A stretch of DNA of 9,180 bases from CACKLF01 sp002725175 (GTDB taxonomy: Bacteria; Pseudomonadota; Alphaproteobacteria; Rhodobacterales; Rhodobacteraceae), in contig PBQX02000010.1 in NCBI GenBank assembly GCA_002725175.2, positions 1 to 9,180 on the forward strand, written 5' to 3'. The notes beneath the pieces are model-generated. The model had not been told where the DNA came from. It saw nothing but the letters and a program-made list of their open reading frames with translations, and did not search any database. Shown one piece after another: positions 1-7,323 of this stretch; the first letter of the stretch is position 1, and every line of letters begins with the position of its first letter. The translations under genes and the position numbers were made by a program.

Positions 1-3000
1 ACGTTTATTCACAATTATAATTTTAAAGGTACTGGTTTATCTTCTTTGACAATATCTTCTCCTAATCAAATACAATATTCAATGGATTCGATGTTTCTCC
101 ACTGTTTCCAATTAGGAAATGGAGTTGATATTAATATTAGTGAGGGGTTAAATAGCATTACAGGCTGGGATTATACTTATTGTTCGTCATTGTTTAATGC
201 ATTTAATGGCTGTGTTCGTCTTGGTAAGAATGATTTTATTATGAACAATTGTAATTTAATAAATTTGGCAGCTGCTGGTAATTGTAAAAATACATTTAAA
301 TATACTTTTGGCAGCACTCATAATACGATCAATACCGTAATCATTAGCGCAGGCGCGGACGACGTTTCTGATTATACCGATTCATCTGGTGGAATTGTTG
401 AACTTAAAAACTGGAAACTGAATGACGATGTTAATGGTGTAGACTGCTATACTATGTTTGCATATAGCTATTATTTTGACGGAGACATAAGTAACTGGAC
501 TATAACAAACCCGAATAGTTTTTATCACACGTTTACGGATTGTTGGGATTTTAAAGGTACTGGTTTATCTTCTTTGACAATATCTTCTCCTAATCAAATA
601 CAATATTCAATGTACAGGATGTTTTCCAACTGTTACGAATTGGGAAATGGAGTTGATATTAATATTAGTGATGTTCGTGAAGGAGGAACTATAGACTATT
701 CGTGGTGCGAGGATAGCAGAGGACTATTTGAAAATTGTGCACGACTTGGTATGGGTGCCGACTTTATAATGGAGGGATGTAATTTTAACATCTGCGTAGA
801 TTCGCGAGAAATGTTTGAAAATGCATTTGGAAAGGGTATAGAGTCTGAATATGATGCTAAGTTAGCAACTCCACTATTTTCATATGATGCAACATCAACT
901 ATTTTTGACGGAACTGGAACGAACGCAATACGAATTGCAAGCGGCCGCGACGGCTACGGCAACGGGAGTTCTGTTGATTGCGCAAATGGAGAGTTAGGTT
1001 TTGATATACGTGGAGCAGGAATACTTCGTAATTCACCTCGAACAATTATAGTAACTTTCAATGCAAACTGGAGCACTCCAAATACCCCTCAAATCATATT
1101 TGGTTATGGAATTGCGGGCAGCAAGGGGAGATTCGCCTTGAAAATATCAAACAGTACATCTTATAATGGTGGTGATGCCAGTGGAGGTGTGTATGCTCTC
1201 TGTTTTTGGGGGTCGGGCGCTGGTGATTATTGGCTCGATCCGAATATAGGTACTGTATCCGCAGGAGTTGAAACTACTGTAGCTGTTAGTTATGATGGTA
1301 CTAATATATATTTATTCTTAAAGAATCATAGTACTGGTGTGTGGATAATGGATAGTGCGCCTCTGGACATTAATACCGGAAATAACGTAGACTTTATGAT
1401 AGGTGCATGGGCGATTACAGCAAATGCAGTTGACATCTCGGCGACGGCTACGCCTTTCAGTGGAACAATAGGGCAACTTAGTATATATAATTTTAGTTGT
1501 TCATCAATTGAAGATTTACCATCTATTAAAAAGAACACAGTAGTTAGTTTACAAAACTGGAATATAAAAAATGCAAATACAAAACATTTGTTCCTTAGCG
1601 CGGTGCGTTTTGATGGAGACGTAAGTAACTGGACTATAACAAACCCAATCTCTTTAGAACAGATGTTTTACAACTGTTATATATTCTCAGGAAAGGGATT
1701 ATCTAGCTGGAATATTGTAACTGATTCAACATATAAGGATAAGGGATTTCAATCAGATGACATGTTTTATGCCTGTTATGAATTAGGAAGAAATGTAGAT
1801 ATTGATTTAAGTTCCCAAGCAAGATACAAATCATTTTTGGATGTTTATAATTATGGTAATGAATGGATGTGGAATAGAACTAGTTCTATAACAAATACAG
1901 AAATTAGCAGTTCTGAAGATGAAATCAATGGTACTTGGATGAGACAGAAGATTTGTGATAATCATGGTGGAGACATTACTTTCTCAACGTCTTTAGATTT
2001 TTCGAGTACGCATTCTGTGTGTTTTGATGCAAATGCACCGAGAATATCTTCATTATTATGGTATGGGAACGGCAGTACAAACAAGACCTTATTTACAGAG
2101 CTTACCAATAATATATCGTCAGCTTTCTCAAGAGATATATCTAATAGTTCTGAATTAAAAATTGATATAAAATTCAATAATATTCCTAATGATTTTGGTA
2201 CTTTGAATTCGGCGGCGTTTTCCGGGGGAAGTATAGAAGCATTTGGCTATGATATTTCTGACGTAAGTGACTCTGGTAACTATATTGCAAGTTATACTGA
2301 TGGAAACTATATAAAAATGTGTAAAGTTGATTCATCTGGTCAAACAGTTAGTAATAGTGGTAAATTCTTTGTTGCGGAAGACGAAGCTGGGGCAGAATAT
2401 GATGGACATTGTGGTACAATAATTAATACATTAGATAAATTGATAACATTATATAACGCTGGAGAAATTAACAATGGTAGTGAATATGTATTCACACCAG
2501 GAAGTACTTTCAAGGCAATACCTCCAAATGTATTTTATCGTGCACGCACATCAGTAAATGTCACTGGCTGGCCGAAGATCTCGGGGGGGCAGTGGGGCGA
2601 TCTGCCAGGTCCGGTCCTTGTCCGAGACGTAGTCTCTGCTCACAATATTAATCTATATTCTAAAAGACTTTGGTGGTCAAATGGCGGAAATAACTACATT
2701 GCATATAAAATTATCAGTTCTAAATTAAATTATTCTTCTGGTTCAAATGTAATTAAATTTTCTTTCAATGCTGATCATGATTTTTGTTTAACGTTTAATA
2801 CAAGTAATTCCTGGACACTACCCACCGAGGACAACACGACCGATAGTTTTATGATTGTCACACATTCTGGTATTTCTGAGCACGACGACAAAGGCAATGC
2901 ATATGTATGGCCATCATTTCATGGGAAATTAGGCCTCGCGACAGGCACGCCCGACACGAGTATTAATGACCTGGATAATACAGCTAGGGTATTATGGACC

Positions 3001-6000
3001 TCGGGTGCTAACAACTATAGCGGTTTTTCCCTGGATGCAAGCACAAGTTATACTATAAAATTACAAGATAATGTATTATCTCTTCAATCGGGTACGACTG
3101 TGCTATCTCCTAAGTCATCGCCTTCTCCAACTGCGGAAAGTGGTGGAACATATGATGTTATTTTGTACGGTGTTCCAGATAATTTTGAATTACCATACTT
3201 TTGGATGAATACTAAAGAACGGTCTACTACTGATCCAGATACTAGGACGAATAACATTGATTCGCTTAATATTTATGAAACATTTGAGTTTGAATTACCT
3301 TGTGAATCATTATATTATTTTGCAAATCAACATAACTTCCAAGCGAAATCAATAAAAGTTGAATCTAGTATATCTGTATTAGAAATAAATAATTGGTCCG
3401 ATTCTTGGACAATTAATGGTGATGTTGTTACAAAAACGGAAATTGGATATGGACTTGACGAGAGCCGGCGACTACTGAATACTGTGAATGGAGAATGGTA
3501 TGGACAGAAGATTATTGGTTATACTTATGGTGGATATACTATAACATGCCCTATGAATTCTGGAGTTAGTTATTCTATTTGTTTAGATGAAATGAATCCT
3601 CGTACAGCTGGTATATTATTATCATCTGGTACAAACAATGATGTAACTATTTATGCAAATCTTAGTGATGAAATGGGTACTGAGACTAGTGTTGGTTCAA
3701 TAAATTCATCAGACCATCAATATTTGTATATAGATGTTTTGTTTAAAAAGGATGCTATCGATTTAATTTGTAGAACTGGTAATTATGTTGGAACGTTCGG
3801 GTCGCGAGTATTCGCGCCGCCAACAGTAATTAATATTCATACAGATGGTACTTGGAACGACGTTTACGAATATGTCAAAGCAGAAGAATTAAATGGTTAT
3901 GTAAGGTATCAATTACACGCGCTCCATTTTGATCAAGGCGCGTGGGAGAACACAACTGGAATAGTCTTCGAACTCGATACTAATAATAACCTGATACTCG
4001 ATGTTAACTATGGCTCAGATTCAGATAACCCAAGTTTCTATTCAAGAAAGGTGTCAGGTGGTTGGACCACTGAGAGTAGTGGTAGAGGGGTTGTCAGTAA
4101 CGGCGATGAAATACAGCTGTGGGCGGGCATCACGAGTACGACGTCGAGTCCATCATTGCTGGGATATATAACTGTTCCTAACCCTAATTATTTGTGTGAT
4201 ATAAGTATTTCTGCTGAAAACTTAAATTACTCTATAAATGGTGTTTATTATTGCGAAATGGGATCATCAGTCAGTGGCAAGCGAGACATAAGTATTAATA
4301 ATTATTCTGATGCAACAGGTGGTAACACGAATGCAGGTTTTAATATGAACAAATGTTTATCGGTCCAAAATATGTTTACATTTTGTTGGGAGCTTGGTTA
4401 TGGTGGTAATATGACATTGAATAACTGGAATTTAGAGAATTGTGGTTATATGCAGGGTATGTTAGAAAATGCAACGGGTAAAGACAAACAAGTAGAAATG
4501 AATGATGATTTTAATTATACCACCAAATTTCTTATAAAAGATTATAATAACGTAGAAAAAACAACTACATATTTTTCTGATAATAGTCAGAAAACTGAAT
4601 TTCTAACCGAAGGTTCCGGCATAACAAACAGGGCGGAGGATTCGAATTGGTATGAATTTGAAATATTAAAGATTAATCCAAAACCAAAGTCCAATTATCA
4701 ACCGGACGGAGAGAAACCTGGCGACAGATGCTTTTTTACACACGAATTTAAAATTACTTGGACACAGCTTAATGATGATTTTACGCCAGCTAATGCACCA
4801 AACTCGCAACATGGTGGATATTATTTGGATTGTATTGATGCGGCCGGTAATACCGCCTTTTCGACGGCGCCGGCCGAACCTAACAACGAGCATTTTCTCC
4901 GTGATAATGGTCCACACTGGTGGTGGAACAGTGCAGACGCCCGCGGCTTTTTTACAAGGACAAATGGCGGCGACGGCACAACCGGTTGTACAGAATTTAC
5001 TATTGATGAAGAATTTAGAAAATCACACAGTCTAACCTTTAAATTTGTTGACAACACAACTTGGTCAGTTACTTTTGAAGTTAATGGTAATAGTTATACA
5101 AGTTATATGTGTACGACGCTCGGCAATTCTGATATATCAGATAAATGGACATTTACTGATAAAGAATCTATACATTTATATTACTTCACACACAATGCCC
5201 AGTTCTCGCCTCATGAAATCACATTAGAAAGAAAGGTATCACAATCTTTAAATAATTGGAAAATAGGTCCTTGTGAAAAGCCGACGTGGATGTCTACATC
5301 ACTTCGTTCTGTTACAAATGGATATTTAAATCCAAGTGTGGATAATTGGTCTATTAGTAATGCATTTGATTTCAATAGAAGCAGCAATGGCGAGATTTTC
5401 GTTCGCCAAAATAAAGCAGGACATAGATACAATATGAATGTAGGTAGCTGGGAAATAAATAATTCATATTCTGTTTCAGGAAATAATAGTGAATTTTTTG
5501 ATAATCAAAAAATTATGGAACACATGTGGTCTAACTATGTATATGAAGTTATAGATGGAAATGTGTATGTTGACATAAATGAGAAGCTTCTTTTCTATGC
5601 TTCTGCTGAAAAACAAAAGTATCATAGACCAAAGAAAAACGCTGCTTGGTTAAATGGTTATGTATGGCCAGATATGGATGTTGATATGACAAACAGTACT
5701 CCCGAAGAGACTCGTTGGGACAATGTTGAATATGACGGTTGGAATGGAGTAAAAATGTTCGATAAGCATACTTTAAAACTAAATAAAGCTATAGATCCAT
5801 CAGAGGGATATATATATTTTATATGGTTTTATTGGAGTTCTGCTAACGCTGGCCAAAGCAAGGGATTCTTTCGCGATAATGTGCGAGCTGGTGTTTGGAT
5901 TGACGGCGACGGCGGCGGCACCGGCTCGATTGGTATTCATTCTGCAGCAATTTCTGGCATTTCATATGATAAATGGTATTTTATAGCAGAGACAGAAAAT

Positions 6001-6228
6001 ACAAGTAACGGTATAAAATATTATTTTGGAGAAAAGGGTGGTACCTCAGTACAGGAGTTTAGCGACCCGACCTATCATAGTTCCATTGGTGTGACAGATA
6101 CAATTCATATTGCACAGCTCGGCACGACTGGTGAGAGATTCTTACCTATACATGAAGTATTTATTTTGAAAGGTGATTGGGATGCTACTTCTATAGAAGA
6201 TAAGTTGTTGTCCAGAGCATATATTTAA
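1..6228 (+). CDS. Giant BspA-like (DUF285) repeat protein with inserted LamG/ConA-like domains, 5'-truncated
   Basis: The frame is open from base 1, leaving 2075 codons before the TAA. The first codons already match an internal repeat, so the start lies upstream and any signal peptide is outside the window. BspA-like blocks (NW, MF..C, FDGDISNWTITNP) lie near residues 1-290, 505-605, 1088-1137, 1394-1500 and 1746-1855. Between them are a LamG-like domain (about 293-504), an unknown domain present twice (about 630-727 and 1145-1250), further Gly/Asn-rich probable beta-sandwiches (about 880-1070, 1276-1394, 1500-1745) and a C-terminal LamG-like domain (about 1880-2070). DUF285 repeats are known from bacterial, protist and some viral surface proteins, and LamG folds commonly bind glycans or proteins. 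An adhesive fibre-like surface role is inferred. No membrane segment or anchor is visible at the C-terminus. Many GC-rich hairpin islands interrupt its AT-rich codons. Domain limits are by eye. Confidence 0.85.
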   Translation, partial: TFIHNYNFKGTGLSSLTISSPNQIQYSMDSMFLHCFQLGNGVDINISEGLNSITGWDYTYCSSLFNAFNGCVRLGKNDFIMNNCNLINLAAAGNCKNTFKYTFGSTHNTINTVIISAGADDVSDYTDSSGGIVELKNWKLNDDVNGVDCYTMFAYSYYFDGDISNWTITNPNSFYHTFTDCWDFKGTGLSSLTISSPNQIQYSMYRMFSNCYELGNGVDINISDVREGGTIDYSWCEDSRGLFENCARLGMGADFIMEGCNFNICVDSREMFENAFGKGIESEYDAKLATPLFSYDATSTIFDGTGTNAIRIASGRDGYGNGSSVDCANGELGFDIRGAGILRNSPRTIIVTFNANWSTPNTPQIIFGYGIAGSKGRFALKISNSTSYNGGDASGGVYALCFWGSGAGDYWLDPNIGTVSAGVETTVAVSYDGTNIYLFLKNHSTGVWIMDSAPLDINTGNNVDFMIGAWAITANAVDISATATPFSGTIGQLSIYNFSCSSIEDLPSIKKNTVVSLQNWNIKNANTKHLFLSAVRFDGDVSNWTITNPISLEQMFYNCYIFSGKGLSSWNIVTDSTYKDKGFQSDDMFYACYELGRNVDIDLSSQARYKSFLDVYNYGNEWMWNRTSSITNTEISSSEDEINGTWMRQKICDNHGGDITFSTSLDFSSTHSVCFDANAPRISSLLWYGNGSTNKTLFTELTNNISSAFSRDISNSSELKIDIKFNNIPNDFGTLNSAAFSGGSIEAFGYDISDVSDSGNYIASYTDGNYIKMCKVDSSGQTVSNSGKFFVAEDEAGAEYDGHCGTIINTLDKLITLYNAGEINNGSEYVFTPGSTFKAIPPNVFYRARTSVNVTGWPKISGGQWGDLPGPVLVRDVVSAHNINLYSKRLWWSNGGNNYIAYKIISSKLNYSSGSNVIKFSFNADHDFCLTFNTSNSWTLPTEDNTTDSFMIVTHSGISEHDDKGNAYVWPSFHGKLGLATGTPDTSINDLDNTARVLWTSGANNYSGFSLDASTSYTIKLQDNVLSLQSGTTVLSPKSSPSPTAESGGTYDVILYGVPDNFELPYFWMNTKERSTTDPDTRTNNIDSLNIYETFEFELPCESLYYFANQHNFQAKSIKVESSISVLEINNWSDSWTINGDVVTKTEIGYGLDESRRLLNTVNGEWYGQKIIGYTYGGYTITCPMNSGVSYSICLDEMNPRTAGILLSSGTNNDVTIYANLSDEMGTETSVGSINSSDHQYLYIDVLFKKDAIDLICRTGNYVGTFGSRVFAPPTVINIHTDGTWNDVYEYVKAEELNGYVRYQLHALHFDQGAWENTTGIVFELDTNNNLILDVNYGSDSDNPSFYSRKVSGGWTTESSGRGVVSNGDEIQLWAGITSTTSSPSLLGYITVPNPNYLCDISISAENLNYSINGVYYCEMGSSVSGKRDISINNYSDATGGNTNAGFNMNKCLSVQNMFTFCWELGYGGNMTLNNWNLENCGYMQGMLENATGKDKQVEMNDDFNYTTKFLIKDYNNVEKTTTYFSDNSQKTEFLTEGSGITNRAEDSNWYEFEILKINPKPKSNYQPDGEKPGDRCFFTHEFKITWTQLNDDFTPANAPNSQHGGYYLDCIDAAGNTAFSTAPAEPNNEHFLRDNGPHWWWNSADARGFFTRTNGGDGTTGCTEFTIDEEFRKSHSLTFKFVDNTTWSVTFEVNGNSYTSYMCTTLGNSDISDKWTFTDKESIHLYYFTHNAQFSPHEITLERKVSQSLNNWKIGPCEKPTWMSTSLRSVTNGYLNPSVDNWSISNAFDFNRSSNGEIFVRQNKAGHRYNMNVGSWEINNSYSVSGNNSEFFDNQKIMEHMWSNYVYEVIDGNVYVDINEKLLFYASAEKQKYHRPKKNAAWLNGYVWPDMDVDMTNSTPEETRWDNVEYDGWNGVKMFDKHTLKLNKAIDPSEGYIYFIWFYWSSANAGQSKGFFRDNVRAGVWIDGDGGGTGSIGIHSAAISGISYDKWYFIAETENTSNGIKYYFGEKGGTSVQEFSDPTYHSSIGVTDTIHIAQLGTTGERFLPIHEVFILKGDWDATSIEDKLLSRAYI
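20..671 (+). repeat. Duplicated 528-bp BspA-like supermodule
   Basis: Bases 20-84 are identical to 548-612 (65 nt), and bases 115-143 are identical to 643-671 (29 nt), all at the same 528-bp offset. The unit is therefore 176 codons. The identical part encodes FKGTGLSSLTISSPNQIQYS followed by the MF..C and ELGNGVDINIS type motifs. Sequence between the identical blocks has diverged, which suggests recent duplication or ongoing gene conversion of selected blocks. Confidence 0.9.
481..512 (+). repeat. Copy 1 of a 32-nt repeat encoding GDISNWTITNP
   Basis: This stretch matches 1615-1646 at 31 of 32 positions, the one difference being base 487 (A) against 1621 (G). It encodes the most conserved BspA-like motif of the protein. 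The spacing to the second copy is 1134 bp, which is one 528-bp supermodule plus about 606 bp of inserted LamG-like domain. Confidence 0.85.
925..958. repeat. GC island with a small hairpin and an 8-bp palindrome
   Basis: GCAAT (925-929) pairs with ATTGC (934-938) across a 4-nt loop. It is followed at once by the perfect palindrome GCGGCCGC (941-948) and by GCCG-CGA-CGGC (944-954). The island encodes a Gly/Asp loop (SGRDGYGNG) in the first LamG-like domain. Its end (947-958) is the 12-mer shared with 1441-1452. Confidence 0.55.
1441..1452. repeat. 12-mer shared with 947-958, in a different reading frame
   Basis: GCGACGGCTACG occurs here and at 947-958. Here it starts on a codon boundary and encodes A-T-A-T. 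At 947 it starts on the second base of a codon and runs through codons for R-D-G-Y-G. Shorter GCGACGGC copies occur at 4970-4977 and 5906-5913. Sharing across frames points to a DNA-level rather than protein-level relation. Confidence 0.6.
1615..1646 (+). repeat. Copy 2 of the 32-nt repeat encoding GDVSNWTITNP
   Basis: Near-identical to 481-512 (31 of 32 bases). It marks the return to the BspA-like scaffold after the LamG-like insertion ending near base 1512. Confidence 0.85.
1885..2181 (+). other. Unrecognised repeated domain, copy 1
   Basis: The encoded segment shares a clear pattern with 3430-3750: TEI, then NG.W..QKI, GG..IT, S.C.D...PR, and a closing L.ID..F motif. The cores run from 1921 to 2181 (87 codons) and 3481 to 3750 (90 codons). 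Identity at DNA level is low, so the duplication is old. No known family is recognised. The Gly/Ser/Asn-rich alternating pattern suggests beta structure. Confidence 0.6.
2572..2636. repeat. Long GC island with consecutive small hairpins
   Basis: This is one of the longest GC-rich stretches in the window. It holds CCGA/TCGG around an AGATC (2572-2584), then GGCAG (2588-2592) pairing with CTGCC (2602-2606) over a 9-nt loop, then GAGAC (2624-2628) pairing with GTCTC (2632-2636) over GTA. A run of seven G lies at 2583-2589. The frame stays open through it (about residues 858-879), in a segment with no recognised fold. Confidence 0.55.
2935..2960. repeat. Imperfect 26-bp GC palindrome
   Basis: The arms 2935-2946 and 2949-2960 pair at 9 of 12 positions around the 2-nt centre AC. 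The outer CTCG/CGAG and inner GGC/GCC are perfect. It lies within a probable beta-sandwich segment, flanked by AT-rich codons. Confidence 0.45.
3430..3750 (+). other. Unrecognised repeated domain, copy 2
   Basis: Second copy of the domain at 1885-2181, with TVNGEWYGQKI and SICLDEMNPR as counterparts of EINGTWMRQKI and SVCFDANAPR. It follows a short BspA-like stretch (LEINNWS) and precedes another probable beta-sandwich segment, repeating the alternation of scaffold and inserted domain. Confidence 0.6.
3803..3816. repeat. GC hairpin with tetraloop
   Basis: CGCGA (3803-3807) pairs with TCGCG (3812-3816) over the loop GTAT. The 8-bp palindrome GAACGTTC sits just upstream (3791-3798). The island lies at the boundary between the second copy of the unknown repeated domain and the next beta-rich segment. 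Confidence 0.6.
3916..3944. repeat. 7-bp GC hairpin
   Basis: CACGCGC (3916-3922) is the exact reverse complement of GCGCGTG (3938-3944), with a mostly AT 15-nt loop. The two arms are separate GC spots within the AT-rich coding sequence. Chance alone does not readily explain two such spots being complementary. Confidence 0.6.
4841..4876. repeat. Nested 11-bp GC hairpin
   Basis: CGGCCGG (4841-4847) pairs with CCGGCCG (4870-4876). Inside it, CGCC (4854-4857) pairs with GGCG (4866-4869). The right arm is continuous over 11 bases and the left arm has a 6-nt bulge (TAATAC). The loop is 8 nt. The island encodes an Ala/Thr/Pro-rich stretch in the fourth beta-rich insert. Confidence 0.7.
4978..4989. 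repeat. 12-bp perfect palindrome ACAACCGGTTGT
   Basis: The sequence equals its own reverse complement over 12 bp. It directly follows the GC-rich GGCGGCGACGGC (4966-4977), which contains one of the four GCGACGGC copies. It lies inside the large CDS and is in frame. Confidence 0.6.
5388..5408. repeat. 6-bp hairpin in a BspA-like stretch
   Basis: TGGCGA (5388-5393) pairs with TCGCCA (5403-5408) over a 9-nt loop. It is shorter and less GC-rich than the other islands and may be chance. Confidence 0.4.
5550..6210 (+). other. C-terminal LamG-like domain
   Basis: The last roughly 200 residues include GYIYFIWFYW, FFRDNVRAGVWID, YDKWYFIAETENTSNGIKYY and IHIAQLGTTGERFLPIHEVF, then SIEDKLL near the end. 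The order (outer strand, central WYFIA-type strand, short turn, exit strand with SIED) fits a LamG/pentraxin-like sandwich and parallels the exit of the first LamG-like domain (SIEDLPS). It ends the protein, a position typical of a binding tip, although the function is inferred. Confidence 0.5.
5884..5928. repeat. 10-bp GC hairpin around the GCGACGGC motif
   Basis: CGAGCTGGTG (5884-5893) pairs with CACCGGCTCG (5919-5928) with one G-U wobble. The loop carries GACGGC repeats, including the GCGACGGC at 5906-5913. It encodes a DGDGGGTGS loop in the C-terminal LamG-like domain. Confidence 0.6.
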
Positions 6229-6238
6229 AATATTCTAT

Positions 6239-6257
6239 AAAAATGAATGTTATTTTT
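6239..6257 (+). terminator. AT hairpin after the large gene, possible 3'-end signal
   Basis: Starting 11 nt past the stop, AAAAATGA (6239-6246) pairs with TTATTTTT (6250-6257) with one G-U wobble over a 3-nt loop, followed by more T. A palindrome ATATTT-A-AAATAT also overlaps the stop codon. Mimivirus-type viruses end transcripts at intergenic hairpins. In so AT-rich a spacer, chance is a real alternative. Confidence 0.3.
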
Positions 6258-6280
6258 TGTTTTGAATAAATAGGAATATC

Positions 6281-6514
6281 ATGGGAAATGTTGAGGATGA
6301 CGATTGGGTTGACCATGTACACGATGATCCTGTAAGTCAGCATGCCCATGATGTATATCATGGATTTGCTACAAATTTTCCTACTCCATTTCCATCTACT
6401 TCAATTGAAATGAGTAACATATATTCTACAAGTTCTTCTACAATTTCTATATATTCATATAATGCTATTTTGTTATGTTTCGTATTAATCCGTGCTTTAA
6501 TGAATATTATTTAA
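6281..6514 (+). CDS. Small hypothetical protein with acidic/His N-terminus and hydrophobic tail
   Basis: This is a 77-codon ORF in the 307-nt gap between two larger genes, 52 nt after the first and 21 nt before the next. The product is not recognised. The first 30 residues are rich in Asp and His (EDDDW, HVHDDP, QHAHDVYHG). The middle is Pro/Ser/Thr-rich. The last 20 residues are hydrophobic (YNAILLCFVLIRALMNII) and could be a short tail anchor. An AGGA (6272-6275) sits 5 nt before the ATG, the only convincing Shine-Dalgarno-like spacing in the window. Codon use is AT-rich like its neighbours and it has no GC island. It could be a small virion or membrane protein, but no function can be assigned. 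Confidence 0.6.
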   Translation: MGNVEDDDWVDHVHDDPVSQHAHDVYHGFATNFPTPFPSTSIEMSNIYSTSSSTISIYSYNAILLCFVLIRALMNII

Positions 6515-6535
6515 AAAAGTATAGTTTCTCAAAAA

Positions 6536-7303
6536 ATGCTTTTGTTTAGTATGTGTGATAAAAGCATAACAATTGTTCTGAGAGGTGATAGTTTTAGAAA
6601 AGTGGTTCATGGCGAGCCATTTCCTGAATCAGATATGAAGAAATCAGATAAAAGTTGTGATGCAGAATCAAATCAAATATTTTGTTTAAATTCAATTTAT
6701 TATTTTATAATTTTGCCATACATAGAAAGGGGATATTCAATTAATATTAGTGGGATTATTTACGAATTTGAAAAAAATGCTTTAATTAGAAGTTTTTTTT
6801 TAGAAAAGGGTTTGAATATAGATATTCGTGAAATATCTAGAAATAATACAAATCAAGTAACAACATTCATATCTGCTTTTGAGCGCGCTGCCACGGCAGC
6901 GCCTGATTCAGAATTATTTATTATTTTAAGATTAGACCAAACATTTATGAAAAGAATTCCTTTAGAATCAACATTAATCAATAAAATATGTTATCCCGGA
7001 AATGGTTGTTGTTCTGGTGCCTGGATTCCAAAATACGGAATCGCAGACCATATTTTTGTGGTTGGAAATCAAATGGTAGATGTTTTTATGGAAGCTCTAA
7101 AAGTTTGTTGCGAAAAGTCTGATATTAATCATTTACATAATATACTTACATATTTAGAATCAACTCAAATATCGAATACTTTGCCGTTCTGGTTCTCCGC
7201 CACAGATACCACAGATCACTTTTATATTGATTTACAAAGAAGTGGGCATGAAGAACAATATGCAGAAAGACTTAAAGAATTAACAAAAATGTGGGATTTG
7301 TGA
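6536..7303 (+). CDS. Uncharacterised 255-aa protein, possibly glycosyltransferase-like
   Basis: The product opens with a short beta strand and basic-Gly turn (ITIVLRGDSFR), continues with an alternating alpha/beta pattern, and has a central FIILRLDQTFMKRIP near residues 129-143. A hydrophobic strand ending in R-x-D followed by a Lys/Pro stretch recalls putative glycosyltransferases encoded by giant viruses, but I do not recognise the family with certainty. Cysteines cluster near residues 158-162 (CYPGNGCC). The start may be 6536 or the in-frame ATG at 6551, and neither has a ribosome-binding sequence. The neighbouring glycosyltransferase fusion supports a glycan role. A GC hairpin island (6881-6904) encodes ERAATAAP just before the RLD strand. 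A run of nine T at 6793-6801 is read through intact. Confidence 0.75.
   Translation: MLLFSMCDKSITIVLRGDSFRKVVHGEPFPESDMKKSDKSCDAESNQIFCLNSIYYFIILPYIERGYSINISGIIYEFEKNALIRSFFLEKGLNIDIREISRNNTNQVTTFISAFERAATAAPDSELFIILRLDQTFMKRIPLESTLINKICYPGNGCCSGAWIPKYGIADHIFVVGNQMVDVFMEALKVCCEKSDINHLHNILTYLESTQISNTLPFWFSATDTTDHFYIDLQRSGHEEQYAERLKELTKMWDL
6885..6902. repeat. Perfect 8-bp GC hairpin inside the 255-aa gene
   Basis: GCGCTGCC (6885-6892) and GGCAGCGC (6895-6902) are exact reverse complements separated by AC. The surrounding 24 bases (6881-6904) contain 19 G or C, while the gene around it is strongly AT-rich. It encodes ERAATAAP. Confidence 0.75.
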
Positions 7304-7314
7304 TCGCGCTAACA

Positions 7315-7323
7315 TATAAATAA
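7315..7323 (+). promoter_or_regulatory. Possible promoter TATAAATAA
   Basis: An exact TATAAATA lies 30 nt upstream of the ATG at 7353, in the only spacer before the fusion gene. T4-like phages use TATAAATA as a late promoter, and giant viruses use TATA-like AT-rich elements. The composition of the spacer makes chance matches likely. Confidence 0.3.

Larger units (their letters stand above)
877..1512 (+). other. LamG/concanavalin A-like domain inserted in the repeat scaffold
   Basis: The encoded segment (about residues 293-504) reads as a LamG-type beta-sandwich. It has an early strand RTIIVTFNANW, then IFGYGIAGSKGRFAL, a central TTVAVSYDGTNIYLFL, and a final SGTIGQLSIYNFSCSSIEDL typical of the last strand and exit of LamG domains. 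It splits a BspA-like unit after MFENAFGKG, and the scaffold resumes at VVSLQNWNIK. Three GC-rich islands fall within it. The assignment is by motif recognition. Confidence 0.6.

Noticed and set aside
46..48. TTG as the start of the large gene
   Set aside because: The frame is open back to base 1, and residues before the TTG (FKGTGLSS) match the internal repeat at 550-573, so the gene begins upstream.
941..948. NotI site as a sign of a cloning vector
   Set aside because: It is in frame within a natural-looking LamG-like domain, and similar GC palindromes occur in many other places with no vector sequence nearby.
877..6210. Diversity-generating retroelement target in the lectin-like domains
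   Set aside because: No reverse transcriptase, template repeat or adenine-mutated paired repeat is visible in the window.
6265..6272. AATAAATA as a late promoter for the 77-codon ORF
   Set aside because: It lies only 8 nt before the ATG, leaving no room for a leader, and is one base off TATAAATA in a very AT-rich spacer.
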